Positions 25,513 through 33,614 of a DNA stretch of 64,000 bases are shown here, in pieces. How positions within the stretch are numbered: the stretch's first letter is position 1; each line of letters opens with the position of its first letter. A program made the translations under genes and the position numbers. The DNA is from Actinomycetes bacterium (GTDB lineage: Bacteria > Actinomycetota > Acidimicrobiia > Acidimicrobiales > RAAP-2), in NCBI GenBank assembly GCA_021831035.1, contig JAKBNL010000007.1:1-64000 (forward strand), in the 5' to 3' direction. The notes beneath the pieces are model-generated. The model worked only from the letters and a program-made list of their open reading frames with translations. It was not told the DNA's origin and did no database searches.

Positions 25513-27030
25513 CTAGACCACCTCGACGAAGGCGACCGGGACCGAGCCGTCTCGGAGTCGGTTCTTCTGGATCTTGCCCGTCGCGTGCGCGCTGAACGCC
25601 TCGACGAGCTTGATCCTCGCGGGTCGCGTCGGGCGGGCGAGGGTCCCCTCCGCCGCCGCGCGCAGGCGCGCCACCAACGCGACGGCCCGCTCGCCCCCGA
25701 GGTCGCCGGCGTCGCGGGGCTGGACGAAGGCGACGGGCACCTGTCCGAAGACCTCGTCGGGCTCACCGACGACCGCCACGGCGGCGACGCCGTCGACGGC
25801 GGCCAGGACGTGCTCGATCTCGAGCGGGTACACCTTCTCCCCCCCGCGGTTGATCACGTCGTCGCTGCGCCCGACGAGGAAGACGTACCCCTCCTCGTCG
25901 ACGTAGCCGAGGTCGCCGGTGCGCAGCCAGCCCTCGCCGTCGAACCGGTCGGCGTAGGCGCCCCATTCGTAGTGGTCGATGACCGTGGGCCCACCGATCT
26001 CGATCGAGCCGACCGCGCCGGGGCCGAGGACGGAGCGCCCCTCGACCGACACGACCCGCAGCGACACCCCCACCGGACGGCCCACCGAGCCGGGCTTGCG
26101 CGGGCCCTCCACGGGGTTGACGCAGATCTGGCTCGCCGCCTCGGTCATGCCGTAGGACTGGATGACGGGGACGCCGGTCGTGCGCTCGAAGGACTCCTCC
26201 AGCGAGGGGGCCAGGGGGGCCGACGCGCTGCGCACGAAGCGCACGCGCTCGGGGACCCGCTCGCCCGCCTCGGGCTGGAGGAGTCGGGCGATGATCGCCG
26301 GCACCGCGTTCACCCAGGTCGCCCCGGACTCCTCGACCACCTTCCAGAAGCCGGTGCGGTGGAACCGGTCGTCGAGGGCGAGCGACGCCCCCGAGACCAG
26401 CGCGGCCAGCACCCCCACGACCTCGGCGTTGACGTGCCAGAGCGGCAGCGGGTTGAAGCCCCGCTCGCCCGGGCCCAGGCCGTGGTGCTCGGCGACCAGG
26501 GCGGCCGTGGCGAGGACCTGAGCCACCGAGAGGGCCATGACCTTGGGCGTGCCCGTCGTGCCCGAGGAGGCGAGCAGGATCCCCCCGACGGCGCCCGGGG
26601 CGTCGAGGGCGGTCCCGGGGCGGGCGCGCTCGAGCTCGAGCCAGGCCAGGCCGAGGCCCTCGAGCCGGGGACGGTCGGCCACGACGGCGTCGAGCGCGAG
26701 GGTTCGGATCCGCTCGACGGTCGTCGCGGCGGCCCCCGGGGCGGGGGTGGGGTCGAGCGGCGCGACCCACAGACCCGCGCCGAGCCCGGCGAGGAACCAC
26801 CGGCAGAAGTCGAGGGGGTCGGCGACGACGAGCCCGACGCGCGCGCCCGGGACGAGTCCCTCCGCGGCCAGCCAGGACCGGTCCCGGGCGAGGTCGGCGG
26901 CGAGCGCCCCGAAGGTTACCGTTCGGGGGCCCCGGGCCTCCACCAGGTAGGGCGCGTCGGGCGAGAGGGCCCGACGGCGCTCCACGAGCGCGGCGAGGGA
27001 CTCGGGTGTCGCGGGCGGCCTCGACTCCAT
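25513..27030 (-). CDS. AMP-dependent acyl-CoA synthetase / ligase
   Basis: A 505-residue ANL-superfamily enzyme. Motifs in order: SSGTTGTPK (P-loop, A3), SYGMTEA (A5), WLRTGDLG (A7), GRSDDVINRGGEKVYP (A8) and the catalytic lysine in ATGKIQKN (A10). It activates a carboxylic acid as the adenylate and then, by likeness, the CoA thioester. The substrate is unknown; the compact size and the PLWHVNAEVVG segment fit small-acid ligases more than long-chain ones (weak inference). It is seven bases after the VOC gene in an operon headed by a phosphosulfolactate synthase. Confidence 0.9.
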   Translation of the reverse strand: MESRPPATPESLAALVERRRALSPDAPYLVEARGPRTVTFGALAADLARDRSWLAAEGLVPGARVGLVVADPLDFCRWFLAGLGAGLWVAPLDPTPAPGAAATTVERIRTLALDAVVADRPRLEGLGLAWLELERARPGTALDAPGAVGGILLASSGTTGTPKVMALSVAQVLATAALVAEHHGLGPGERGFNPLPLWHVNAEVVGVLAALVSGASLALDDRFHRTGFWKVVEESGATWVNAVPAIIARLLQPEAGERVPERVRFVRSASAPLAPSLEESFERTTGVPVIQSYGMTEAASQICVNPVEGPRKPGSVGRPVGVSLRVVSVEGRSVLGPGAVGSIEIGGPTVIDHYEWGAYADRFDGEGWLRTGDLGYVDEEGYVFLVGRSDDVINRGGEKVYPLEIEHVLAAVDGVAAVAVVGEPDEVFGQVPVAFVQPRDAGDLGGERAVALVARLRAAAEGTLARPTRPARIKLVEAFSAHATGKIQKNRLRDGSVPVAFVEVV

Positions 27031-27037
27031 GGCCCGC

Positions 27038-27451
27038 CTAGTACATCATTCGGTGGTCGTCGTAGTGCTTGAACTCGAGGAGGTTGTTCGCCGGGTCACA
27101 GACCACGAAGGTCCGATGGACCTCCACGCGCCCCTCGAAACGGCGGCTCACGTCGGCGTAGAACGGGACGGACCTCTGCTGGCACAACGTGTAGAGCGCG
27201 TCGAAGTCCTCACCGTCGCGGAACGTCACCCCGAAGTGGCGCGGGTACATCGGCAGCTCGTTCATCGGCGCGAGTCGCTCGGGCGCCGCCGAGAGGTGGC
27301 AGACGAGCTGGTCCCCGAAGAAGTCCAGGGTGACCCGGTCGTCGTAGCGACGCGCGAGCTTGCAGCCGAGCTGGCCCACGTAGAAGGCGACGGTCGCGTC
27401 GAGGTCGTAACAGGGCACGGCGAGGTGGAAGACGTCGCGGGGCTCGCGCAC
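27038..27451 (-). CDS. VOC (glyoxalase/dioxygenase-fold) protein
   Basis: A 137-residue vicinal-oxygen-chelate protein. Candidate metal ligands are the His in FHLAVP (N-terminal), the His in PRHFGVTF and the Glu in NLLEFKHYDD. The segment CYDLDATVAFYVGQLG is the usual first helix of the fold. Members include glyoxalase, epimerase and dioxygenase enzymes. GTG 27451 abuts the stop of the phosphosulfolactate synthase gene, so the two are tightly linked and it may process that product. Confidence 0.85.
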   Translation of the reverse strand: MREPRDVFHLAVPCYDLDATVAFYVGQLGCKLARRYDDRVTLDFFGDQLVCHLSAAPERLAPMNELPMYPRHFGVTFRDGEDFDALYTLCQQRSVPFYADVSRRFEGRVEVHRTFVVCDPANNLLEFKHYDDHRMMY

Positions 27452-28225
27452 CTAGTCCTCCCAGTCGCGCGGCTCGAACTCGAGGAGGGTCTCGGAGCGC
27501 AGGCCGAGCCGGATCGTCTCCAGCGGGACGACGTCGGTGACCGCGATGTTGCCGAGGTTGGCGTTGGGCCCGACCCGCTTGACGAAGTACGTCTGCAACT
27601 CGGTCGAGGGCGCCTCGAAGAGGAGCCGCTCGTGCGGGAGGCCGGCGTCGAGGATCTCCTCGATCAACCCGTAGCGCAGCTCGCCGTTGGACCGGCAGAT
27701 CCCCCCCTTCCCACCCTCTCGGGTCTCCAGGGTGACCAGTTCGGCCCCGGCGTCGAGGTCGGCCTGGATGTAGCGGATCCACAGGTGGGGCGCCATCGTG
27801 TCGGACTTGAGCTGGTCCTTCGAGCCGACCTCGGAGATGACCCGGAAGTCGTCCGAGAGGCGCTTCACGTAGTCGGCCTTGTCGTCGTTGGTGATGTCGA
27901 TCGTCCCGTTGGAGACCTCGACGACGGGACAGCCGATCGTGGCGCACCGCTCGCGGAACTCGTCGAAGCGGTCCTGCAGGACGTACTTCTCGAAGAGGGT
28001 CCCGCCGAGGTAGAAGTCGATGCCCCGCTCGACCAGTGTGGCGACCTTGGTCGGGAAGTCCTTGGTCACCACCGAGGTCCCCCAGCCGAACTTCACCAGG
28101 TCGATCAGCTCACCGTGGCTCTCGATGAGGTCGCGGAACTGGCCGAGGGGCAGACCCTTGTCGATCGTCATCGTGAGCCCGGTGCGACGCGGCTTCGGCG
28201 AGCGATCGGGGAGGCGCAGGGGCAC
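27452..28225 (-). CDS. Phosphosulfolactate synthase (ComA family)
   Basis: A 257-residue ComA-family protein, full length. It matches bacterial (YitD-like) members: KPRRTGLTM near the start, DLVKFGWGTS, SEVGSKDQL, TLETREGGKGGIC, LLFEAPSTELQ and GPNANLGNIAVTDVVPLETI. ComA adds sulfite to phosphoenolpyruvate to give (R)-phosphosulfolactate, the first step to coenzyme M in archaea and to sulfolactate in Bacillus spores. No ComB phosphatase or ComC is in the window. GTG 28225 has TAGCAT six bases upstream, so it starts a leaderless operon with VOC, AMP-ligase and acyltransferase genes. Confidence 0.88.
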   Translation of the reverse strand: MPLRLPDRSPKPRRTGLTMTIDKGLPLGQFRDLIESHGELIDLVKFGWGTSVVTKDFPTKVATLVERGIDFYLGGTLFEKYVLQDRFDEFRERCATIGCPVVEVSNGTIDITNDDKADYVKRLSDDFRVISEVGSKDQLKSDTMAPHLWIRYIQADLDAGAELVTLETREGGKGGICRSNGELRYGLIEEILDAGLPHERLLFEAPSTELQTYFVKRVGPNANLGNIAVTDVVPLETIRLGLRSETLLEFEPRDWED

Positions 28226-28231
28226 GTTTCG

Positions 28232-28237
28232 ATGCTA
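28232..28237 (-). promoter_or_regulatory. Candidate -10 (TAGCAT) of the ComA operon
   Basis: TAGCAT ends six bases before GTG 28225; no Shine-Dalgarno is present. Confidence 0.5.
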
Positions 28238-28421
28238 ACGACGGGGACCCGGCGGCTCCAGGGGCGTTCGGCCCCGCGGTGGTCCGAAAGGCCCGCAACT
28301 CCCGCAATTCACGCTGAGAGCGCGTTAGGCGACGCCCTTAGAGAATCCTGAGAATGCGACGCCGGTCGCCGGAACGCGCCGACTTAAGCCGCGCGACGCG
28401 GGTGCGACGACGACGGCTCTC

Positions 28422-28427
28422 TAGCGT
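28422..28427 (+). promoter_or_regulatory. Candidate -10 (TAGCGT) of the phosphatase gene
   Basis: TAGCGT ends seven bases before ATG 28435. The G-run between them could also serve as a weak ribosome site. Confidence 0.45.
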
Positions 28428-28434
28428 GGGGGCG

Positions 28435-29007
28435 ATGGCCGCGCCCTCGCTCACCCTCCTGCGCCACGGGGAGAGCGACTGGAACGTGGCTCGACGTTGC
28501 CAGGGTCAAGACGACCGCGCCCGACTCACCGAGCGGGGTCGGGCCCAGGCCCTCGAGGCCGTCGACGCGGTGCGGGCGCGCGGCGTCGACCTCGTCGTGG
28601 CGAGTGACCTCACCCGCGCCCTCGAGACCGCCGACCTCGTGGCCGGCGCCCTCGAGGTCACGCGTCTCATCGACCCGCTCGCGCGTGAGCGCTCCTACGG
28701 CTACCTCGAGGGCGGTCCGCTCGCCGCCGTCACCCCGGCCGACTCGGGTATCGCCGACGACGTCCTGGTCGACCCCGACGCCCGCCCCGCCGGGGGCGAG
28801 TCCTTCCGCGACGTGGCGCTGCGCGCCCGTCGATTCCTCGAGAAGGCCGAGCTCGCCTGGCCGGATCGACGGCTGCTGGTCGTGACCCACGGTGGTTTCG
28901 TGAGGGCGCTGCGCGCGGTCGCTGGCGGCGCCGCGCTCGAGGGGATGGCCTGGGAGCGGGTCGACAACGCCACGCTCTGGCCCCTCGAGCCGGTCCCCAC
29001 CGACTAG
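28435..29007 (+). CDS. Histidine phosphatase family protein
   Basis: A 190-residue phosphoglycerate-mutase-like phosphatase. The RHG motif (LLRHGESDWN) with phospho-accepting His is near residue 10, SDLTRALETA gives the second Arg, the acid is in ARERSYGYLEGG and the last His in VVTHGGFVRA. Substrates range over sugar phosphates, nucleotides and cobalamin intermediates. It is divergent from the ComA operon across about 210 bases and could dephosphorylate a product of that operon, but this is only positional. Its stop overlaps the convergent transporter gene by four bases. Confidence 0.9.
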   Translation: MAAPSLTLLRHGESDWNVARRCQGQDDRARLTERGRAQALEAVDAVRARGVDLVVASDLTRALETADLVAGALEVTRLIDPLARERSYGYLEGGPLAAVTPADSGIADDVLVDPDARPAGGESFRDVALRARRFLEKAELAWPDRRLLVVTHGGFVRALRAVAGGAALEGMAWERVDNATLWPLEPVPTD

Positions 29008-30050
29008 CCGCGAAGCAGGCCCGTCGCGGCCGCCCCGGCCACGACCACGACGACGGCGCCCACCCGACTGAAGGTCGCCAGGGAGGTCGTGGCCCCCTCG
29101 CGCGCGGCGATCCGGCGCCAGAGCAGAGACGACAGGGCTCCCGTGACGGCCAGGTTGGGGCCCACGTCGAGTCCCACAAGGAGGGCGAAGGGGTGGGCCA
29201 CGGCGTGGGCCGCGTAGAAGGACGCGGCCGGGAGGTTGTTGATCACCACGGTCGTGAGGGCGGCGAGGGCCGCGGTGGCCACGACGCCACGGTGGACGAG
29301 GGCGCCCGCGGCGAACCCCGAGGTGCGGGCGAACCACCCCACGGCGCTCGCCACGACGAACAGCGCCCCCAACAAGGCGGGGTTGGTGACGGCGAGCGCC
29401 TCACACACTTCGAGGCGCCGACGCACGACGACGTCGACCGCCGCGGCGACGAGGCCCGCGCCGAGGACCCACAGCGCGGGCTGGCGGGTCGCCAGCATCG
29501 CCGCGACGGCCAGGGCGGCGCCGAGGGTCCCCGGGCCGGCCCGGAAGGGCACGCGCTCGGTGCTGGCGTCGGTCCCCGCCCGAAGGGCCCGCCACCGCCA
29601 CGCGAGCACCACGACCAGCGTGGCCACGACGCACGCGACCCACGGCAGGACCGTGCGTGCGGCGAAGTCCGACCCGCCCCCGCCGCGGTCGGCCACCACC
29701 AGCAGGTTGGTGAGGTTCGAGCCGACGAGCAGCAACGACGCGGAGTTCGACATGAACACCGTCCCGTAGAGGAAGGCTCGCTCGTCACTGGAGCGACTCC
29801 GCGCCGCGTGCAGGGCGACGGGCGTCATGAACACGACCGACGTGTCCAGGTTCAACACGGCGGTGACCATCGCCACCGCGAGGAGCGTGACGACGAGGCT
29901 CGTCCGCGCGCCCCCCGGCACGCGCGCGCACCACGACCCGACGAGGGCGAAGAGGCCCTCCCCCGCGGCCACCCGGCCGATGAGCAAGAGGCCCGCCACC
30001 AACACGAACGGCGACCAGGTCACCGCGAGGGTGTGGGTCAGGGCGGGCAC
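29004..30050 (-). CDS. ArsB/NhaD-type ion transporter, short form
   Basis: A 348-residue polytopic protein of the ion-transporter (ArsB/NhaD/citrate) superfamily with about ten hydrophobic helices. The two inverted-repeat motifs are visible: NLDTSVVFMTPVAL in the first half and NNLPAAS plus VGPNLAVTGALSSLLW in the second. ArsB itself is about 420-430 residues; here the linker region is shorter. It may export an anion or exchange cations; no arsenic genes are nearby. It converges on the phosphatase gene. Confidence 0.82.
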   Translation of the reverse strand: MPALTHTLAVTWSPFVLVAGLLLIGRVAAGEGLFALVGSWCARVPGGARTSLVVTLLAVAMVTAVLNLDTSVVFMTPVALHAARSRSSDERAFLYGTVFMSNSASLLLVGSNLTNLLVVADRGGGGSDFAARTVLPWVACVVATLVVVLAWRWRALRAGTDASTERVPFRAGPGTLGAALAVAAMLATRQPALWVLGAGLVAAAVDVVVRRRLEVCEALAVTNPALLGALFVVASAVGWFARTSGFAAGALVHRGVVATAALAALTTVVINNLPAASFYAAHAVAHPFALLVGLDVGPNLAVTGALSSLLWRRIAAREGATTSLATFSRVGAVVVVVAGAAATGLLRG

Positions 30051-30100
30051 CCGCCCACGTTACGGGCGGACCGTCGCGCGCCGGGGACCGGTGCTCGGGG

Positions 30101-30982
30101 TCAGCGGCGCGACCCGAACCACGGCGGCGGGGCGACCTCGAGGCGCGCGAGCGCCGAGTCGACCTCCCCGAAGCGCCCGTCGTGCTTGAGGTAGGCCTCG
30201 TAGGCGCGCGCGATCTCCTCGTGGCTGCGCGCGACGAAGTTCCACCACATCACCACCGTCTCGGGGAAGGGGGCGCCACCGATGAGCAGGGCCACGGCCC
30301 CCTCGTGGGTGACGAGCTCGACCTCGTCGGCACCGGGCTCGAGGTAGGCGAGCGAGCCCGGGGCGACCGCCTCGCCGCCGAGGACCACCTCGCCTTCGCA
30401 GACGAGCAGGGCGTGCTCGAACGCGGGCTCGAGGGCCACCGCCCTCGTGCCCCGCGCGAGACGCAGCTCGAGCGCGACGCCCTCCGCGTCGGGACGCGCC
30501 GGCGAGGCCATCCCCATCGCCGCCCCCACCACCAGCGTGGCGAGGCCGTCGCCCACCTCGAGGCGCGGCGGGTCCTCGACGTGGGCGAAGGCCGCGGCGC
30601 CGTGGCGGGTGGCGTCGGGCTGGGCCAGCCACAGCTGGACGCCGTGAAGCTCCCCACGGTTGAGCCCCGGGTTCTCCTCGGAGTGGACGACCCCGTCGCC
30701 CGATGACATGAGGTTCACCTGGCCCGGGCGGATCAGCTGCTCACTGCCCAGGCTGTCGCGGTGCACCATCGCACCCTCGAGAAGCCAGGTCACCGTCTGG
30801 AGCCCGATGTGGGGGTGGGGCGCCACGTCGTAGCGCAGGTCGTCGCGGTACGTCGCGGGACCGAGGTGGTCGAGGAAGCACCAGGGGCCGACGGTGCGCC
30901 GGCCCCGCGTGGGTAGGGCTCGACGCACCGCGAGCTCGCCGACGAGCGACGCGCGCGCCGGGGTGATCTGGGCGACGCTCAT
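30101..30982 (-). CDS. Pirin family protein
   Basis: A 293-residue bicupin. The N-terminal cupin holds the metal site: PHPHIGLQTVTWLLEG with two His, HRDSLGS, and GVVHSEENPG with His and Glu. The C-terminal cupin (about 160-260) and the pirin tail with HEEIARAYEAY follow. Pirins act as quercetinase-like dioxygenases or redox-linked regulators; here the role is unknown. It is a single gene between the transporter and the MDMPI gene. Confidence 0.9.
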   Translation of the reverse strand: MSVAQITPARASLVGELAVRRALPTRGRRTVGPWCFLDHLGPATYRDDLRYDVAPHPHIGLQTVTWLLEGAMVHRDSLGSEQLIRPGQVNLMSSGDGVVHSEENPGLNRGELHGVQLWLAQPDATRHGAAAFAHVEDPPRLEVGDGLATLVVGAAMGMASPARPDAEGVALELRLARGTRAVALEPAFEHALLVCEGEVVLGGEAVAPGSLAYLEPGADEVELVTHEGAVALLIGGAPFPETVVMWWNFVARSHEEIARAYEAYLKHDGRFGEVDSALARLEVAPPPWFGSRR

Positions 30983-31011
30983 CCCACCGTTCTAGTGCCG
31001 CCCCGACCGTG

Positions 31012-31752
31012 CTAGTCGGTGAAGGTCAGCGCGCGCAGACGCGCGCCGAGCTCGTGGCCCGCCGCGTCGCCGTCGACCTCGACGCGCCCGTAGAGCCAGA
31101 GGAGAAGGCGCCCCGCGTCGGCCTCGAGCGTGCCGTTCGGCTCGACCACCCCGCTCGACCAGGTGACGGTCCCCGCCCCGGCGTCCACGACGGTCCAGGC
31201 CGCGTTCGCGTCGCGCGCGAGGAGGCCGAGCCGGCCCCCAAGCGGCGGCCGCGGGGGGTCCGCCGGGTCCTGGGGGCTCGAGACGGAGAAGGTCAGGAAC
31301 TCCTCGACGGCGTCGGCGGCCACGGTCGGGGCCATCGCCCACGGCTCGCCGACCGCCGACGCCCCGTCGAAGTGGTGCACGGCCATCTCCTGGACCTGGT
31401 GGCGGGTGACGAAGGCCGCGTCGCGCTGGGCCGGCGCCCACGTCCAGACCGGCGTGCCCGGGTCGGTCGCCGCCAGGGTGGCGACGAGGCGCGCGACCCC
31501 CTCCTCGAAGTGCCCGACCAGCCGGTCGAGCCCCGGCGTCGCCGGATGGTCCCCCTCCGGGGGGGCGACGAGTCGCTCCGCGACGATCCGCTCCCAGAAC
31601 CAGTGCACGTCGCAGAGGTGGCGCACGACGTCCTCGACGCACCAGCCGGGACAGCCCTCGACCGGTGCGTCCCACGACCGCGGCGCGATGGCGGCCAGCG
31701 CGTGGGCGTGGGACTCGATCTCGGTGAGGGCGAGCGAGCGGTCCAGGGTCAT
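31012..31752 (-). CDS. Maleylpyruvate isomerase family, mycothiol-dependent enzyme
   Basis: A 246-residue DinB-fold MDMPI protein. The metal-binding His residues are in VEDVVRHLCDVHWFW and QEMAVHHFDG, joined by the CPGWCVEDVV segment typical of the family. A small C-terminal domain (about 165-246) follows. Members use mycothiol to isomerise or conjugate substrates, which fits an actinobacterial host. ATG 31752 has TAGCCT six bases upstream. The substrate is unknown. Confidence 0.88.
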   Translation of the reverse strand: MTLDRSLALTEIESHAHALAAIAPRSWDAPVEGCPGWCVEDVVRHLCDVHWFWERIVAERLVAPPEGDHPATPGLDRLVGHFEEGVARLVATLAATDPGTPVWTWAPAQRDAAFVTRHQVQEMAVHHFDGASAVGEPWAMAPTVAADAVEEFLTFSVSSPQDPADPPRPPLGGRLGLLARDANAAWTVVDAGAGTVTWSSGVVEPNGTLEADAGRLLLWLYGRVEVDGDAAGHELGARLRALTFTD

Positions 31753-31758
31753 CGCGTG

Positions 31759-31764
31759 AGGCTA
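31759..31764 (-). promoter_or_regulatory. Candidate -10 (TAGCCT) of the MDMPI gene
   Basis: TAGCCT ends six bases before ATG 31752, which is leaderless spacing. It sits 42 bases from the divergent gene at 31807. Confidence 0.5.
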
Positions 31765-31806
31765 GACCCTTGACGCGCGCGCGGTCGGCGGTGAGACTCG
31801 AGCGCG

Positions 31807-32409
31807 ATGGCGGCGCGCGTCTACCTCGAAGAGGGTCGCACCTGGACCTTCGCCGTCGCCCTCGACTGGCCCGGGTGGTGCCGACGGGGACGCGGACGTG
31901 AGGCGGCCCTGGCGGCGCTGCTCGAGTACCGCGATCGCTATCGCGCGGTCCCGTCGATCGCCTTCCGGCCCGGGCCGCTCGAGGTCGTCGGGGTGGTGGC
32001 CGGGACCTCGACCACCGACTTCGGCGCGCCGGACGCCGTCTGGCCGGAGGACCGTCGGCTGCCCTCGCGCGCGGAGCGCCGCCGCCACATCGAGCGGCTC
32101 CAGGACTGCTGGCGCTACTTCGACGCCGTCGCCGCCCGCGCCCCCGCGCACCTGCGGCCCGGCCCGCGCGGGGGCGGCCGCGACCGCGACGCCATCGTCG
32201 CCCACGTGCGCGAGGCCGAGCGGGCCTACGCCTCTCGGATCGGGCACCCGCTCCCCCCGCGCACGCCCTGGGCCGACCAGCGCGCGGACCTGGCGGGCGC
32301 GCTGACCCGTGACGAGCCCGAGGCCCGATGGCCGGCCGGCTACGCGCTGCGACGGATCGCCTGGCACGTGCTCGACCACGCCTTCGAGATTGAGGACCGC
32401 GCTAGCTGA
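31807..32409 (+). CDS. Unknown protein with HicB-like N-terminus and DinB-like C-terminus
   Basis: A 200-residue protein of a type seen in actinobacteria but without an assigned function, as far as I can tell. Residues 1-60 look like a HicB-type fold (strand, DWPGWCRRG, helix EAALAALLEYRDRY). Residues 90-200 are helical with AVAARAPAHL, a PRGGGRDRD segment, IVAHVREAERAY and RRIAWHVLDHAFEIEDR, whose spaced His residues recall a DinB metal site. No HicA toxin gene is adjacent, so an antitoxin role is unlikely. It is divergent from the MDMPI gene and overlaps the convergent GNAT by eight bases. Confidence 0.75.
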   Translation: MAARVYLEEGRTWTFAVALDWPGWCRRGRGREAALAALLEYRDRYRAVPSIAFRPGPLEVVGVVAGTSTTDFGAPDAVWPEDRRLPSRAERRRHIERLQDCWRYFDAVAARAPAHLRPGPRGGGRDRDAIVAHVREAERAYASRIGHPLPPRTPWADQRADLAGALTRDEPEARWPAGYALRRIAWHVLDHAFEIEDRAS

Positions 32410-32863
32410 AGCGCAGCTCGAGGGCCCGGTCGGCGTCGGCGAAGCCGAGACGGCGGTAGAACGCGACGGAGCGTCGCGACGGGTGGACCACCAGGTAGTC
32501 GAGACCGTCGGCGCGCGCCTCGTCGATCAGTCGGCGCACGAGGGCCGTCCCGACGCCCCGATCGCGGTGCTCGGGCGTCACGTAGACGGCCTGGACGAAG
32601 GCGGAGAACCGCGTCGCGCGGGCGACCCCCGGGACCCGGTCGACGGTGGCCCGCCAGGCCTCACCGATCGCGGACCCGTCGGCGTCGCGCGCGAGGTAGG
32701 CCACGTGACTGGTCACGTGCGCGGCCATCCACTCGGTCATGAGTGTGACGTACGCCTCACGAGACGGACCCGACTCACCGGCCTCTTCGGTCCGCCACCG
32801 GTAGCGCAGGGCCGCCAGGGTGGCCGCGTCGGCGGGGACGGCCCGCGCGACGGCGACGCTCAC
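32402..32863 (-). CDS. GNAT acetyltransferase
   Basis: A 153-residue single-domain GNAT. The acetyl-CoA site is VTPEHRDRGVGTALV, with the following strand YLVVHPS and the terminal FYRRLGFADADR. Its GTG overlaps the stop of the DHFR-like gene by four bases (32860-32863), so the two are coupled. Substrate unknown. Confidence 0.88.
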   Translation of the reverse strand: MSVAVARAVPADAATLAALRYRWRTEEAGESGPSREAYVTLMTEWMAAHVTSHVAYLARDADGSAIGEAWRATVDRVPGVARATRFSAFVQAVYVTPEHRDRGVGTALVRRLIDEARADGLDYLVVHPSRRSVAFYRRLGFADADRALELRFS

Positions 32864-33507
32864 GAGGCGCGCGCCAGGCGCACGTGGGTCGCCCCCTCGC
32901 CCGCAACGCGCTCGACCTCGACGTAGCCGTCGGGCCAGCGGCCCGGATCGTCGAACAGCCGCTCGCCCTCGCCGAGCGCGACGGGGACGAGCGCGAGGGC
33001 CACGTCGTCGACGAGACGCTCGGCGAGCGCGGCCCGCACGACCGCCACCCCACCCCCGATCAGCACGTCACGGTCCGCCGCGACGTCACGGGCCGTCGCG
33101 ACCACGTCGTCGAGCCCGCCGGTGACGAAGTGGAAGGTCGTCATCCCGAGTGTGAGGGGACCACGCGCGAAGTGCGTGAGGACGAAGACCGGGTGGCCGA
33201 AGGGCGGCTCGTCGCCCCACCACCCCCGCCACGGGTCGCGCGACCACGGTCCGCGCTCGGGGCCGAACATGTTGCGACCCATGATCGTCGCGCCCACGGT
33301 GTCGGCGTCGCGTCGGAAGTGCTCGTCGTCGACGCCCTGGCTCCCGCCCTCGAGCCCGACCATGGCCCGACCGGTCCGTGTCGCGAAGATCCACTCGTGG
33401 AGCGATCGACCACCCTCGCCGAGTGGCTCACGCTCACTCTGGCGCGGCCCGGCGCCCAGTCCGTCGCGCGACACCGAGAAGCCCTCGATCCTGACCCGTC
33501 CGCCCAT
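32860..33507 (-). CDS. Dihydrofolate-reductase-like (RibD C-terminal domain) protein
   Basis: A 215-residue RibD_C/DHFR-fold protein. Features: an N-terminal FSVSRDGLGAG strand, DTVGATIMGRNMFGPERG, the PVFVLTHFARGPL segment and IGGGVAVVRAAL, the NADPH-binding loop. It is of the stand-alone type found in many actinobacteria, and is not the main FolA. A TAGGGT hexamer lies 14 bases before the ATG, with a G-run as ribosome site. It is followed by a coupled GNAT gene. Confidence 0.85.
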   Translation of the reverse strand: MGGRVRIEGFSVSRDGLGAGPRQSEREPLGEGGRSLHEWIFATRTGRAMVGLEGGSQGVDDEHFRRDADTVGATIMGRNMFGPERGPWSRDPWRGWWGDEPPFGHPVFVLTHFARGPLTLGMTTFHFVTGGLDDVVATARDVAADRDVLIGGGVAVVRAALAERLVDDVALALVPVALGEGERLFDDPGRWPDGYVEVERVAGEGATHVRLARAS

Positions 33508-33614
33508 CGCGACCCCCGCTCACCCTAGCGAGGGCTCGCCGCCCCGGGGCCGCGCTCGACGCGCACCGGTCCGGGCCGGCCGTCTCTCGGGGTGCCGCGG
33601 CCCGGCGACGGCCC

